Counted from the first letter of the stretch, positions 34,494-42,736 are shown. The stretch is DNA of 64,000 nucleotides from Azospirillum brasilense (GCF_008365405.1 NZ_QOKV01000005.1:1-64000); one strand, 5' to 3'. Translations and numbers: made by a program. Notes: generated by a model from the letters alone, not told the origin.

Positions 34494-34870
34494 CCATGCT
34501 GAAAACGCTTCGCAGCCTCCTTGGCCTTCCACAGAGTGGGAGCGCCACGAGCGACCAGATCAGGACCGTCGATCCGGCCACCATCAAAGGCTGGCTGAAG
34601 GAGGGTTCGGCGGTCATCGTGGATGTCCGGGAGCCACACGAGCACCGTGCGGCCCACATCCCCGGCGCGGTGCTCGTTCCGCTGTCGCAGTTCGATCCGC
34701 GCCGAGTGCCGGTCGAGCCTGGAAAACATCTCGTCTTCCACTGCCAGAGCGGACGGCGTTGCGGCCCGGCCGCGGCCAGGATGGTAGAGAGCGGCTTCAC
34801 CGGCGAGATCAACCGCATGAAGGGTGGAATGAACGCTTGGCTGGCCGCCTCCGGGCCAGTCGAGCGGTAG
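34490..34870 (+). CDS. Single-domain rhodanese in the RND operon
   Basis: A 126-residue cytoplasmic rhodanese. The domain begins at about residue 20 (IRTVDPATIKGWL), with VIVDVREPHEHRAAHIPGA as the typical first half and the active loop FHCQSGRRCGPAA holding the catalytic cysteine and a second cysteine five residues later. It overlaps the permease stop (ATGA), so it is translationally coupled to the pump. That, together with the BigR-like regulator and DUF2892 gene, links the whole unit to sulfane sulfur. Confidence 0.88.
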   Translation: MTMLKTLRSLLGLPQSGSATSDQIRTVDPATIKGWLKEGSAVIVDVREPHEHRAAHIPGAVLVPLSQFDPRRVPVEPGKHLVFHCQSGRRCGPAAARMVESGFTGEINRMKGGMNAWLAASGPVER

Positions 34871-34900
34871 CGGAACGAAGACCTTGCACGGTGGGTGCGG

Positions 34901-34920
34901 CCCTGACCAACGGGTCAGGG
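34901..34920. terminator. Bidirectional hairpin between convergent genes
   Basis: Arms CCCTGACC and GGTCAGGG with a 4-base loop, between the rhodanese stop and the AcfC-like stop, partly overlapping the last codons of the latter. A GGCCCTTTCC stretch follows on the plus strand, so a weak U-run is present. Confidence 0.5.
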
Positions 34921-35694
34921 GGCCCTTTCCATCCAGCCGTGCTTCTCGAAGATCCGCTTGCCCTCCTCGGATTTCAGGAAGGCGACGAAGTCCCGAGCCG
35001 AGGCTTTCTGCGAGCCGGTCTTGGTCAAGGACACGCCGGTGTCGCGGTAGATGCGGAGATCCGGCTCGATCTCGACAATATCAGTGCGCGTCCGTTCATT
35101 GGCGCCCCAGATGTTCCAGATGATCCAGGCGTCAATGCCGGGGGTGCTGTCCCACACCTTCTGAGCTTCGGCGCTGTTGGCGGCGTAACCGACGATGTTC
35201 TTGCGGAAGGCGCGAACCATGGCGATGTCGCCGGTCCGACCGACGATGTCCTCCCACAGCCCGGTCTGCCCGGCGCCCTGTACGATCAGGACCTTCATGT
35301 TCGGCTTCAGCAGGTCGCGAATGCCGGTGATGCCCTTGGGATTGTCGGGCCGGACCAACACCACCGACGGCCGAAGGTAGAGCGGGTCGACGGTGTCTTC
35401 CAAGATGCGTCCTTCCATCACCCGGATGAAGTCGGTCATCATGTTCTCGGCACCACTGAAGATGACGTCGGCGTCCTGTTTGGCTTTGTCCAGCCATTGC
35501 GGCGTCGGCCCGGCGGTGAGGTTGACTGTGATGTTGCGTGCCTTTCCGAACGTCGCGGACGCCTCCTTCATGGCAGGCAGCGGACCGCCGGGTCCGTAAA
35601 CGTTGACGACCTCCTGCGCCATCGCGGGCAGCGTCAGGCCCGACAGCAGTAGGGCCGCGGAGAACAGGGTTCTCCAGCGGGCGTTAAGGAACAT
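34915..35694 (-). CDS. AcfC-like periplasmic substrate-binding protein
   Basis: A 259-residue exported protein: signal peptide 1-27 (ends AMA), then a type-2 periplasmic binding fold. It starts VNVYGPGGPLPAMKEA, the signature of accessory colonization factor AcfC and its relatives, which belong to the molybdate/sulfate-binding superfamily. Typical ligand-loop serines appear in VIFSGAENMM. No ABC permease is adjacent. Family members are thought to bind sulfate or related oxyanions; in this sulfur cluster thiosulfate or sulfite is possible, but the ligand is not readable. The ATG at 35694 has GGAGGAA well placed. TTCCATTAGAC upstream matches a half-site seen at 5447. Confidence 0.8.
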   Translation of the reverse strand: MFLNARWRTLFSAALLLSGLTLPAMAQEVVNVYGPGGPLPAMKEASATFGKARNITVNLTAGPTPQWLDKAKQDADVIFSGAENMMTDFIRVMEGRILEDTVDPLYLRPSVVLVRPDNPKGITGIRDLLKPNMKVLIVQGAGQTGLWEDIVGRTGDIAMVRAFRKNIVGYAANSAEAQKVWDSTPGIDAWIIWNIWGANERTRTDIVEIEPDLRIYRDTGVSLTKTGSQKASARDFVAFLKSEEGKRIFEKHGWMERAP

Positions 35695-35927
35695 AGGCTT
35701 CCTCCCTGACGGGGCTTCAATCTTTCCATTAGACAATTCTCATGATACTTTGTTCCGGCCATCCTGACTCATCATGGATGATCGTTGGATAGTCCGATCC
35801 AGGAGAGGGATGTAGGACAGGGCTCTCCTGCTCGCCGAGCCTCGGCCTTGATAGAGGTTAATGCCTGGCTCAAGCGCTCGGGATGATGCTGTCTCCAGGC
35901 TCACGACTTGGAAAAGGAGGCACGACC

Positions 35928-36230
35928 ATGCGCATCCTCACAGCCACAGCGATTGCCCTGGCGTTGTCCTTGCTGGGGTATGAGGGAGCCATTGCACAGG
36001 CGTCGGCGCAGGACGAGACTCCGATCTATGGCAGCCAGTTGATGACACAGCAGGAGCGCTATCACCTCCAGATGCAGGCTCGCGCCCAGGAACGTGGCGT
36101 CACTCTCCCCGATGAGCCTCCCCCTATGCCACGACAGGGCATGGGAATGGGACCAGGGCCGGGTGGCGGTCCTGGCGCCGGGGGCGGCCCGATGGGGTCC
36201 GGAGGCGGACCCGGCGGCCCACGTCGATAA
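35928..36230 (+). CDS. Small secreted protein with Gly/Pro/Met-rich tail
   Basis: A 100-residue exported protein. A signal peptide covers residues 1-24 (IALALSLLGYEGAIAQA). The centre has IYGSQLMTQQERYHLQMQAR, a short motif I associate with small secreted proteins of unknown function, where it starts a helical segment. The last 30 residues are Gly, Pro and Met (MGMGPGPGGGPGAGGGPMG) and should be disordered. A strong AGGAGG lies eight bases before ATG 35928. The methionines and the neighbourhood hint at metal contact, but nothing firm can be said. Confidence 0.7.
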   Translation: MRILTATAIALALSLLGYEGAIAQASAQDETPIYGSQLMTQQERYHLQMQARAQERGVTLPDEPPPMPRQGMGMGPGPGGGPGAGGGPMGSGGGPGGPRR

Positions 36231-36306
36231 GTGGGCCTTCTCATCCACCACGCTCGGGGGATGCTCCCGTGCTCCCGAGGGCGCTCACCACCTCGCCAGG
36301 AGAGTC

Positions 36307-36929
36307 ATGACGACGAACCCGGAACGCGACCGCTGGAACGAGCGGTTCTCCGCTGAGGAGTATCTCTTCGGCACGGCGCCCAATGCTTTCCTGGCCAAGC
36401 AACGCTCCTGGCTACAGCCCGGTCAACACGCGCTCGCCATTGCCGATGGCGAGGGCCGCAACGGCGTCTGGCTGGCCCAGCAAGGACTGGAGGTGTATCG
36501 ATCGATGTCTCACCCATCGCCCTCGCCAAGGCACGGCGGCTCGCTGCTGAACAGGGTGTCACGCTCCAAACCGAGGAAGCAAACCTGGAGACCTGGACGT
36601 GGGAGCCCGAGCGGTTCGACGTCGTTGCCGCGATCTTCATCCAGTTCGTACGGCCCGCTCTGCGCGCCGCCATCTTCCAGGGCATTCAGCGCACGCTCGC
36701 GCCCGGAGGTCTGCTCCTGCTCCAGGGTTACCGTCCCGAGCAGCTTGGGTATGGCACCGGCGGCCCCCCGCACGCCGAGAACATGTACTCGGCCGCGATG
36801 CTGCGCGCGGCCTTCGCCGACTTTGACATCCTGCATCTCGAGGAGCACGACTCTATCCTCTCCGAAGGGGCAGGTCACCACGGGATGTCGGCCCTCGTTG
36901 ACTTGGTGGCGCGCAAGCCCGCGGTGTGA
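36307..36929 (+). pseudogene. SAM-dependent methyltransferase with a frameshift
   Basis: Starts at ATG 36307 (MTTNPERDRWNERFSAEE), the family N-terminus of small TehB-like methyltransferases, and reads through ALAIADGEGRNGVWLAQQG (motif I region). Near 36496 one base appears to be missing: the sequence then continues in the frame of 36498 with SIDVSPIALAKARRLAAEQG and FDVVAAIFIQFVRP to a stop at 36927-36929. Both halves read as real coding sequence, so this is a recent one-base deletion or a sequencing error. Without it the protein would have about 207 residues. The substrate is unknown; relatives often lie in sulfur or metalloid clusters. Confidence 0.75.
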
Positions 36930-37059
36930 CGGCAGCCGATCCGAGCGCCAGAGCAAGCCTACGGTGCCCGTTGTCCGGAACTGCAACGGACGGCAACCGC
37001 AGACATCAGGTCCACAAAGGCTTTGGTCAGCACGCCCTGGCGCTTAGACAGCACCACGG

Positions 37060-37923
37060 TCAGAGCGCGTCGATCGGGATCTTGAGATAGCGTTTGCCGT
37101 TCTCCTCGGCGGGTGGCAACTGCCCGGCGCGCACGTTCACCTGCACCGAGGGCAGGATGAGCTTCGGCATGTCCAGCGTCCGGTCACGGGCCGTGCGGAG
37201 CGCCACGAACTCGTCCTCGCCGACACCGGCCCGAACGTGGACGTTGCACGCCCGCTGCTCCGCGACCGTGCTCTCCCAGGCGTATTCGTCCCGGCCCGGC
37301 GCCTTGTAGTCGTGGCCGGTGAAGAGCCGCGTCGCGGGCGGCAGAGCCAGGATGCGTCGGATCGAGCGGTACAGGGCGTGCGCGTCGCCACCTGGGAAGT
37401 CGCAGCGCGCCGTGCCGTAGTCGGGCTGGAACAGGGTGTCGCCGACGAACGCCGCGTCGCCCACCACATAGGTCATGTCCGCCGGGGTGTGGCCGGGCGT
37501 GTGAATGGCCTGTGCCTCCAACTGGCCAATCCGGAACCGCTCGCCGTCGGCGAACAGATGGTCGAACTGGCGCCCGTCGGCCACGAAGCCGGGTTCCATG
37601 TTGAACAAGGCGCGGAAGACCTTCTGGACCTCACGGATGTGCTCGCCGATGCCGATGCGGCCGCCGACCCGTTCCTTCAGATAAGGCGCGGCGGACAGGT
37701 GATCAGCGTGAACATGGGTCTCCAGAATCCACTCGACCGTCAGGCTGCGCTCGCGCACCAGTGCGACCATGCGATCGGCCGAGGCGGTCGCGGTGCGGCC
37801 GGACTTCGGGTCGAAGTCGAGCACGCTGTCGACCAGGGCCGCGGCCCGGGTGGCGGGATCGGCGACGACATAGCTGACGGTGTTGGTCGCCTCGTCGAAC
37901 AGCGGCATTACGTCGGGTTTCAT
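37060..37923 (-). CDS. Blh-type persulfide dioxygenase (MBL fold)
   Basis: A 287-residue metallo-beta-lactamase-fold protein. The metal motif is ETHVHADHLSAAPYLKE (His70, His72, Asp74, His75), with HTPGHTPADMTYV next and the aspartate in FVGDTLFQPDYGTARCDFPGG. This last motif marks the Blh/PDO2-like branch that oxidises persulfide or polysulfide to sulfite. The C-terminal half ends with VQVNVRAGQLPPAEENG, common in this branch. The ATG at 37923 has AGGAGG well placed. It is divergent from a BigR-type regulator, as in known bigR-blh loci. Confidence 0.9.
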   Translation of the reverse strand: MKPDVMPLFDEATNTVSYVVADPATRAAALVDSVLDFDPKSGRTATASADRMVALVRERSLTVEWILETHVHADHLSAAPYLKERVGGRIGIGEHIREVQKVFRALFNMEPGFVADGRQFDHLFADGERFRIGQLEAQAIHTPGHTPADMTYVVGDAAFVGDTLFQPDYGTARCDFPGGDAHALYRSIRRILALPPATRLFTGHDYKAPGRDEYAWESTVAEQRACNVHVRAGVGEDEFVALRTARDRTLDMPKLILPSVQVNVRAGQLPPAEENGKRYLKIPIDAL

Positions 37924-38024
37924 CGAGACCTCCTGGCTGGTCCGGCGGGACCGTTCCTGGTACCGCTTGAACAGGTGGCCCGGCGCCGTATATTAGTCAA
38001 GCATAAATTACAAAGACGGAAACT

Positions 38025-38360
38025 GTGCCGAACGTACCGAACGATCTGCCGATGGACACCGCCGAGTGGGAAGCCCGCGCCACCGAGGCCGAGGCGTTCC
38101 TGCGCTCGCTCGCGAGCCGCCACCGCTTGATGATTCTGTGCTCATTGCTCGAAGGTGAGATGCCGGTGGGTGAGCTCGTCCGGCGCCTCGGCCTGTCCCA
38201 GTCCAACCTGTCCCAGCACCTGGCCAGGCTGCGCGAGGAAGGACTGGTGGCGACCCGCCGGGACGGCACGGCCATCTTTTACCGCATAGGCTCGGACCGG
38301 GTTCGCCCCATCCTCGCCGAGCTCTACCGCCTGTTCTGCGTCGCCGGTCGCCCCGAGTGA
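38025..38360 (+). CDS. bigR: BigR-type ArsR regulator
   Basis: A 111-residue winged-helix repressor if started at GTG 38025 (102 if at ATG 38052; only the GTG has a GACGGAA site). LSQSNLSQHLARLREEG is the recognition helix region. Cysteines in LMILCSLLEGE and ELYRLFCVAG match the two redox cysteines of BigR, which form a disulfide on exposure to sulfide or persulfide and release DNA. It is divergent from the blh-like dioxygenase, and the YeeE/YedE and TauE genes follow on the same strand, the usual bigR operon content. The 101-base divergent region contains a TATTAGTCAAG half-site. Confidence 0.88.
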   Translation: MPNVPNDLPMDTAEWEARATEAEAFLRSLASRHRLMILCSLLEGEMPVGELVRRLGLSQSNLSQHLARLREEGLVATRRDGTAIFYRIGSDRVRPILAELYRLFCVAGRPE

Positions 38361-38385
38361 CGCCTCACCTCTGAAACTGAGATCC

Positions 38386-39231
38386 ATGGTACACTTCACG
38401 CCTGTCTCGGCCGCCGTCGGCGGCCTCCTGATCGGTTTGTCCGCCGCCCTCCTGTGGGTCGCCAAAGGCCGGATCGCCGGGATCAGCGGCATCCTCGGCG
38501 GCCTTGGCGCTCTACGCTCCGGCGACGTCGCCTGGCGCGCCATCTTCCTGGTCGGCCTGATGGCGGCGCCGCTGCTCTACGGCGTGGCGGGTGGTGCGCT
38601 GCCGGAACCCGCGTCGCCCACCAACCCCGCCCTCCTTGTCGTAGGCGGTCTTCTGGTCGGTTTCGGCACACGCCTTGGCAACGGCTGCACGAGCGGCCAT
38701 GGCGTCTGCGGCCTCGCCCGGCTGTCGCAACGGTCCCTCACGGCCACCGCACTCTTCATGGTCAGCGCCGCCGTCAATCGGAGCCTGACCGCCATGCCCT
38801 CCCTGCTCGTCGCCCTGGTGTCCGGCCTGCTGTTCGGCCTGGGGCTGACGGTGTCCTCCATGATTGACCCCGCCAAGGTGCTGAATTTTCTGGATGTGGC
38901 GGGCTCCAGGGACCCGCGTCTCGCCTTCGTGACGGCCGCGGCCATTCCCGTGGCGGCCGTCGGCTTTGTTGTGGCGAGCCGACGCGGGACGCCGCTGGTC
39001 GGCACCGCCTTCCACGGTCCCAAGGCAACCGCCATTGACCGCCGCCTCGTGACGGGCGCCGTCCTGTTCGGCGTGGGCTGGGGGCTGGTCGGCTACTGTC
39101 CCGGCCCGGCGCTCGCCACGCTCGGCTTGGGGGCTTCGGGACCGTGGCTGTTCGTCGCCGCCATGCTGGCCGGTATGGCCGCCCACGACCTGATCATGGC
39201 CATCCGCATGCGCCGCACCGCGGTCGCGTGA
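38386..39231 (+). CDS. Fused YeeE/YedE-type sulfur transporter
   Basis: A 281-residue membrane protein with about nine helices. The N-terminal half carries [17 protein letters not shown], the thiosulfate-conducting cysteine motif of YeeE/YedE, and the C-terminal half carries [11 protein letters not shown] of the companion subunit. In bigR operons these are often two genes (PmpA and PmpB); here they form one chain. YeeE-type proteins take up thiosulfate through cysteine relays. It starts 26 bases after bigR and is probably in the same transcript. Confidence 0.88.
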   Translation: MVHFTPVSAAVGGLLIGLSAALLWVAKGRIAGISGILGGLGALRSGDVAWRAIFLVGLMAAPLLYGVAGGALPEPASPTNPALLVVGGLLVGFGTRLGNGCTSGHGVCGLARLSQRSLTATALFMVSAAVNRSLTAMPSLLVALVSGLLFGLGLTVSSMIDPAKVLNFLDVAGSRDPRLAFVTAAAIPVAAVGFVVASRRGTPLVGTAFHGPKATAIDRRLVTGAVLFGVGWGLVGYCPGPALATLGLGASGPWLFVAAMLAGMAAHDLIMAIRMRRTAVA

Positions 39232-39256
39232 CCTCCCCCAACCCGGAATTCCCAGG

Positions 39257-40033
39257 ATGTCCGAACTCCTCACGATCTTGTCCGGTTCGCTGGTCGGCTT
39301 CTCCCTCGGCCTGATCGGGGGCGGCGGCTCGATCCTTGCCGTGCCGTTGCTGCTCTACGTCGTGGGCGTGCCGGATCCCCACGTCGCCATTGGCACCAGC
39401 GCCCTGGCGGTCGCCGCCAACGCCTTCGCCAACCTGGCCCAGCACGCCCGGGCCGGGACGGTGAAATGGCCCTGTGCGGCCACCTTCGCCGCGTCCGGCG
39501 TGGTCGGGGCGCTGGTCGGCTCGACGGTCGGCAAGGCAGTCAACGGCGAGAGCCTGTTGTTCCTGTTCGCGCTGGTGATGGTCGTGGTCGGCGTCTCCAT
39601 GCTGCGCGGACGCGGGAACGAGGGCGACCCGACGGTGCGCATCAACAAGACGATCGCAGTGCGCCTAGTCGGCATCGGCTTCCTGACAGGTGCGGTCTCG
39701 GGCTTCTTTGGCATTGGCGGTGGCTTCCTGATCGTCCCTGGTCTCCTGCTCGGCAGCGGTATGGCGGTGCTCAACGCCATCGGCTCGTCGCTGTTCTCGG
39801 TCGGCGCCTTCGGCCTGACCACGGCGGCCAACTACGCACTCTCGGGTCTGGTAGATTGGACGGTCGCCGGACTATTCATTGCCGGTGGCGTGATCGGAGG
39901 ATTCGCGGGCATGAAGGCCGCAGTGGGGCTATCCACGCGCAAGGGCGCTCTGACCAAGGTTTTCGCGGGGGTGCTATTCGCGGTGGCCGCATACATGCTG
40001 TACCGCAACGCGGGTGTCCTGGGCCTGTTCTGA
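39257..40033 (+). CDS. TauE/SafE-family sulfite exporter (1)
   Basis: A 258-residue membrane protein with about eight helices. Both halves carry the family's glycine-rich motif: LGLIGGGGSILAVPLLLYV with IGTSALAVAANAFANLAQH, and SGFFGIGGGFLIVPGLLL later. The family exports sulfite, sulfoacetate or similar anions. Next to the persulfide dioxygenase, sulfite export is the logical role. It follows the YeeE/YedE gene by 25 bases and ends the bigR-type operon. Confidence 0.88.
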   Translation: MSELLTILSGSLVGFSLGLIGGGGSILAVPLLLYVVGVPDPHVAIGTSALAVAANAFANLAQHARAGTVKWPCAATFAASGVVGALVGSTVGKAVNGESLLFLFALVMVVVGVSMLRGRGNEGDPTVRINKTIAVRLVGIGFLTGAVSGFFGIGGGFLIVPGLLLGSGMAVLNAIGSSLFSVGAFGLTTAANYALSGLVDWTVAGLFIAGGVIGGFAGMKAAVGLSTRKGALTKVFAGVLFAVAAYMLYRNAGVLGLF

Positions 40034-40073
40034 TCCGATTCAACATGGATCAAGGAAGACTGAGTGGGGGTGT

Positions 40074-40250
40074 CCTGCACCGAAAGCCCTTGGTGGTGCC
40101 GAGCTCGAAAGCCTTGTGCTCGGTGTGCTCTTCAAGGACGCGGCATCTCTGGAGCGGTTCGAGAAGGTCGACACACTGGCCGCCGACAAGACGGGCTCCC
40201 TAACCGAGGGTTAGCCGATGGTGACCGCCGTGCTTACAACGCCATGCGGT
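40074..40250 (+). pseudogene. Fragment of a heavy-metal P-type ATPase
   Basis: Reads GVLFKDAASLERFEKVDTL and then ADKTGSLTEG, the phosphorylation region of a Cu-type P1B ATPase, but with DKTGS instead of DKTGT. The next codon is a TAG (40212-40214) where the family has lysine, followed in the same frame by PMVTAVL, as in TEGKP-type sequences. A decayed CPC-like region seems to precede it from about 40074. Nothing of the ATP-binding domain remains downstream. Confidence 0.7.
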
Positions 40251-40291
40251 TCTTCGCACATCTTCATCAGCCCAGGTTGGCCGGGACGAGC

Positions 40292-40534
40292 ACGAACTCC
40301 CGCTTCACCGCGCCGGGCACCGAGGCGCATGCCCGCGAGGGCATGTTCCTGGTGGCGCCGAACGGCCGTGAGGAGGAGGTTCGCGCCCAGTTGGCCCGGC
40401 CCGCCTTCTCCCGTGTGGCCGACCTCAAAGTGCGCTACCTGCCGTACGGGGAGTTGGAGTCCCATCGGGAGTCCATCGCCCGCTTCGGCACGGGCATGAA
40501 GGCTATCCACGCCATCTCGCGGACCTTGGTTTAG
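40292..40534 (+). pseudogene. C-terminal fragment of an unidentified gene
   Basis: An open stretch of about 80 codons ends at 40534. It includes GMFLVAPNGREEEVRAQL and LRYLPYGELE-like VRYLPYGELESHRESIARFG, finishing MKAIHAISRTLV. Codon use is good but there is no start codon with a ribosome site, and the sequence upstream belongs to the ATPase fragment in another frame. I do not recognise the parent family with certainty; a nuclease or phage-type C-terminus is a guess. Confidence 0.45.
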
Positions 40535-40627
40535 AGGCGCCCTTGCTACGCTGCGCGCTGGCCTCCGGTCCCGCGAGCCCCGAGCCGGATCACAAGCGCT
40601 CGGCGACGAGTCCGGGAATGGTGATTG

Positions 40628-41377
40628 GTGTTCAACGAGACTCTGGATTTGGCCGCCCTCATCTTGGCCGTGGCCACGCTGTATGCGGCCGTCGGGCAAG
40701 CGGGTGCGTCGGGATATCTGGCGGTCATGGGCATCGTCGGCCTGGACCCCGTGATGATTAAGCCTACCGCGCTCGCGCTGAACCTGCTGGTCGCCGCCAT
40801 CGGTACTGTGCGCTTCGCGCGCGCCGGTCTGTTTGAATGGCGGAGCTTCTACCCGTTCGGCGTCCTCGGGATGCCGTTCTCGTTTCTCGGCGGCATGCTG
40901 CACCTGCCACCCCATCTCTACTATCCGGTGGTCGGCGGCATCCTGCTCGCCGCGGCCCTGGAACTGGCGCGATCCACTTGGGCTGCGCGCGGAACGGCCG
41001 AGGGAACGAAGGCGGTCGAGCCCCCGTTCATTCCGGCGCTCGCCAGCGGAGCCGCCATCGGTTTCCTGTCCGGGATGACCGGCACGGGCGGCGGCATCTT
41101 CCTCGCCCCGCTGATTCTGCTCATGGGGTGGGTCGAGACACGCCGCGCCGCGGCCGTGTCCGCCGCCTACAACCTCCTGAACTCGGCGGCGGCCCTGGCC
41201 GGGACTTGGACGACCTTCACCGCGTTGCCGTCGGTCCTGCCGTGGTGGCTGGCCGCCGCCGGTGTCGGTGGCGCGGTCGGGGCTTGGCTGGGCAGCCGCC
41301 ATCTGCCGACCGCGACGTTGCGGTACCTGCTCTCGGCGATCCTCGCCTCGTCCGGCATGAAGATGCTGGTCACATGA
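40628..41377 (+). CDS. TauE/SafE-family sulfite exporter (2)
   Basis: A membrane protein of about 249 residues and eight helices. The typical duplicated motif is present (YAAVGQAGASGYLAVM in the first half, SGMTGTGGGIFLAPLILL in the second). It is only distantly similar to the exporter at 39257, so it is not a recent duplicate. The start is uncertain: TTG 40625 or GTG 40628, neither with a strong ribosome site. It follows the gene fragments and may use its own promoter. The transported anion is probably sulfite or a sulfonate; this is family knowledge, not visible here. Confidence 0.8.
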   Translation: MFNETLDLAALILAVATLYAAVGQAGASGYLAVMGIVGLDPVMIKPTALALNLLVAAIGTVRFARAGLFEWRSFYPFGVLGMPFSFLGGMLHLPPHLYYPVVGGILLAAALELARSTWAARGTAEGTKAVEPPFIPALASGAAIGFLSGMTGTGGGIFLAPLILLMGWVETRRAAAVSAAYNLLNSAAALAGTWTTFTALPSVLPWWLAAAGVGGAVGAWLGSRHLPTATLRYLLSAILASSGMKMLVT

Positions 41378-41414
41378 CACCCCTGGAAAACCGATGGCGG
41401 CCCGTTCACGCCAG

Positions 41415-41993
41415 TCAGTGGCTGAACCCGCCCTTGGCCATGGCGAGATGATGCGCCTGATGATGGCTGCCCTGGGCCATGATGCCGATGAACCCGAGCC
41501 CACGGATGCGCGCCGTCTCCTTCGGGGCCACTGCGGTGACGGTCAGGACGACGCCGTTCGCCGTCGGCTCTGCCTTGGCGGACCAGCCGTTCACGCCATT
41601 GATCTCGTGGCCGTGCGCTGGGACCATCCGCCGGATCGCCTCCAGGGTCCGCCCGTCGCCGGTGACCTCGTGGCGTGCGCCACCGTCCACGGGCGTTGCT
41701 GCCGCCTTCGCGTTCAGCGTGACCTCGTTCATGTCGACGAGGTGCTGGCGTAAAGCTTCGATGTCCACCTTGGACCAGTCGGTGCTTGGATCAGCCTCCA
41801 GGATGCGGACAATCTCCTGGATCGTGCCGAAGGCGTCCTGGCCGGGCATGGTCGGGACCGCGCTGGACGGCGACGTAGGCGCCTCGGCGTGGTGGGCGGC
41901 GTGGTCCATCGGCATCGCGAACTGTGCGGCGGCGCTCCCGCCCCTAACGGCAACGACGAGGGCAAGGGCAGCGGCGGTGGTGTGGATCGGCAT
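41415..41993 (-). CDS. Conserved secreted protein of unknown function, His-rich end
   Basis: A 192-residue exported protein started at ATG 41993 (signal peptide ends near Ala24). After a His/Met segment (FAMPMDHAAHHAEA) comes a stretch that looks conserved, QDAFGTIQEIVRILEADP and DWSKVDIEALRQHLVDMNEV. It ends with GFIGIMAQGSHHQAHHLAMAKGG. The clustered histidines at both ends resemble periplasmic copper proteins, and the DMNEV segment is predicted helical. It is divergent from a Crp/Fnr regulator with a perfect dyad between, so it may be that regulator's target. I cannot name the family. Confidence 0.7.
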   Translation of the reverse strand: MPIHTTAAALALVVAVRGGSAAAQFAMPMDHAAHHAEAPTSPSSAVPTMPGQDAFGTIQEIVRILEADPSTDWSKVDIEALRQHLVDMNEVTLNAKAAATPVDGGARHEVTGDGRTLEAIRRMVPAHGHEINGVNGWSAKAEPTANGVVLTVTAVAPKETARIRGLGFIGIMAQGSHHQAHHLAMAKGGFSH

Positions 41994-42047
41994 GGCGTGC
42001 TCTTGGTGAGCTATCTCTGCGGACGGTAGCCGGGCGCCGCAGGCTGC

Positions 42048-42067
42048 CATATGATTGTGATCATATG
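42048..42067. promoter_or_regulatory. FNR/CRP-like palindrome between divergent genes
   Basis: Perfect 8-bp arms CATATGAT and ATCATATG with spacer TGTG. The core resembles an FNR box (TTGAT-N4-ATCAA) with changed outer bases, and also contains TGTGATC as in CRP sites. It lies just upstream of the Crp/Fnr-type gene, so autoregulation and control of the secreted protein are likely. Confidence 0.65.
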
Positions 42068-42093
42068 ACGGACATTTCGGAGCGAGGGCGGCC

Positions 42094-42708
42094 TTGGGCA
42101 TTCAGGGGGCAGGCGCGTGGGTCGGGCTCGTTGATTCGGAACGTCTCCGCCGTCGGCGCCTGGAGCCGGGGGAGGCGTTGTTTCGGCAGGGTGCCTCCGC
42201 CGTGGCGGTCTATCGCGTGGACTGCGGGAGGGTGCGGCTCGTCCGCCACCTTGAGGACGGGTCGTCGGTGGCGTTGCACGTTGCCCGGAACGGCGAGACG
42301 TTCGCCGAGGCTGCCCTGTGGGCGGAGGCGTACCACTGCGACAGCGTAGCCGAGGCTCTGTCCGAGGTCACGGTGATCCCGAAGGCAGACCTGCTCGACG
42401 CCTTGGAGGACAATCCCCAGGCGGCGCTCGCCTTGGCCCGTGGGCTCGCCGCCCACGTCCGCGACCTGCGCGCCCGGCTGGAACTGCGGAACATCCGCTC
42501 GGCGCCCAAATGGATCCTCGCGTGGCTCCGACTCCAGGCGTCGGGCGACCCGCCGACGGCGCGGCTTGACCGGCCATGGACGGAAATCGCCGCCGAGATC
42601 GGCCTGACGCATGAGGCCATCTACCGGGCGCTGTCCACGCTGGAGCGCACGGGACGCATCGCGCGGCGGAGTGGCGTCATTACCCTTTGCCGTCATCGCG
42701 ATGCCTGA
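42094..42708 (+). CDS. Crp/Fnr-family regulator
   Basis: A regulator of about 204 residues: a cyclic-nucleotide-binding-type beta-barrel (about 15-120) followed by a winged helix-turn-helix (RPWTEIAAEIGLTHEAIYRALSTLERTG). The recognition helix has HEAIYRALSTLE rather than the E..SR pattern of FNR or CRP, so the DNA site differs from theirs. There are no N-terminal cysteines for an iron-sulfur cluster. Cys47 (VDCGRV) and Cys79 (YHCDS) are too few for FNR. The start is unclear: TTG 42094 is the only candidate in frame near the palindrome. The effector is unknown. Confidence 0.8.
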   Translation: MGIQGAGAWVGLVDSERLRRRRLEPGEALFRQGASAVAVYRVDCGRVRLVRHLEDGSSVALHVARNGETFAEAALWAEAYHCDSVAEALSEVTVIPKADLLDALEDNPQAALALARGLAAHVRDLRARLELRNIRSAPKWILAWLRLQASGDPPTARLDRPWTEIAAEIGLTHEAIYRALSTLERTGRIARRSGVITLCRHRDA

Positions 42709-42736
42709 GGCGTTGGCTTCGCGAACCCACTGGACT

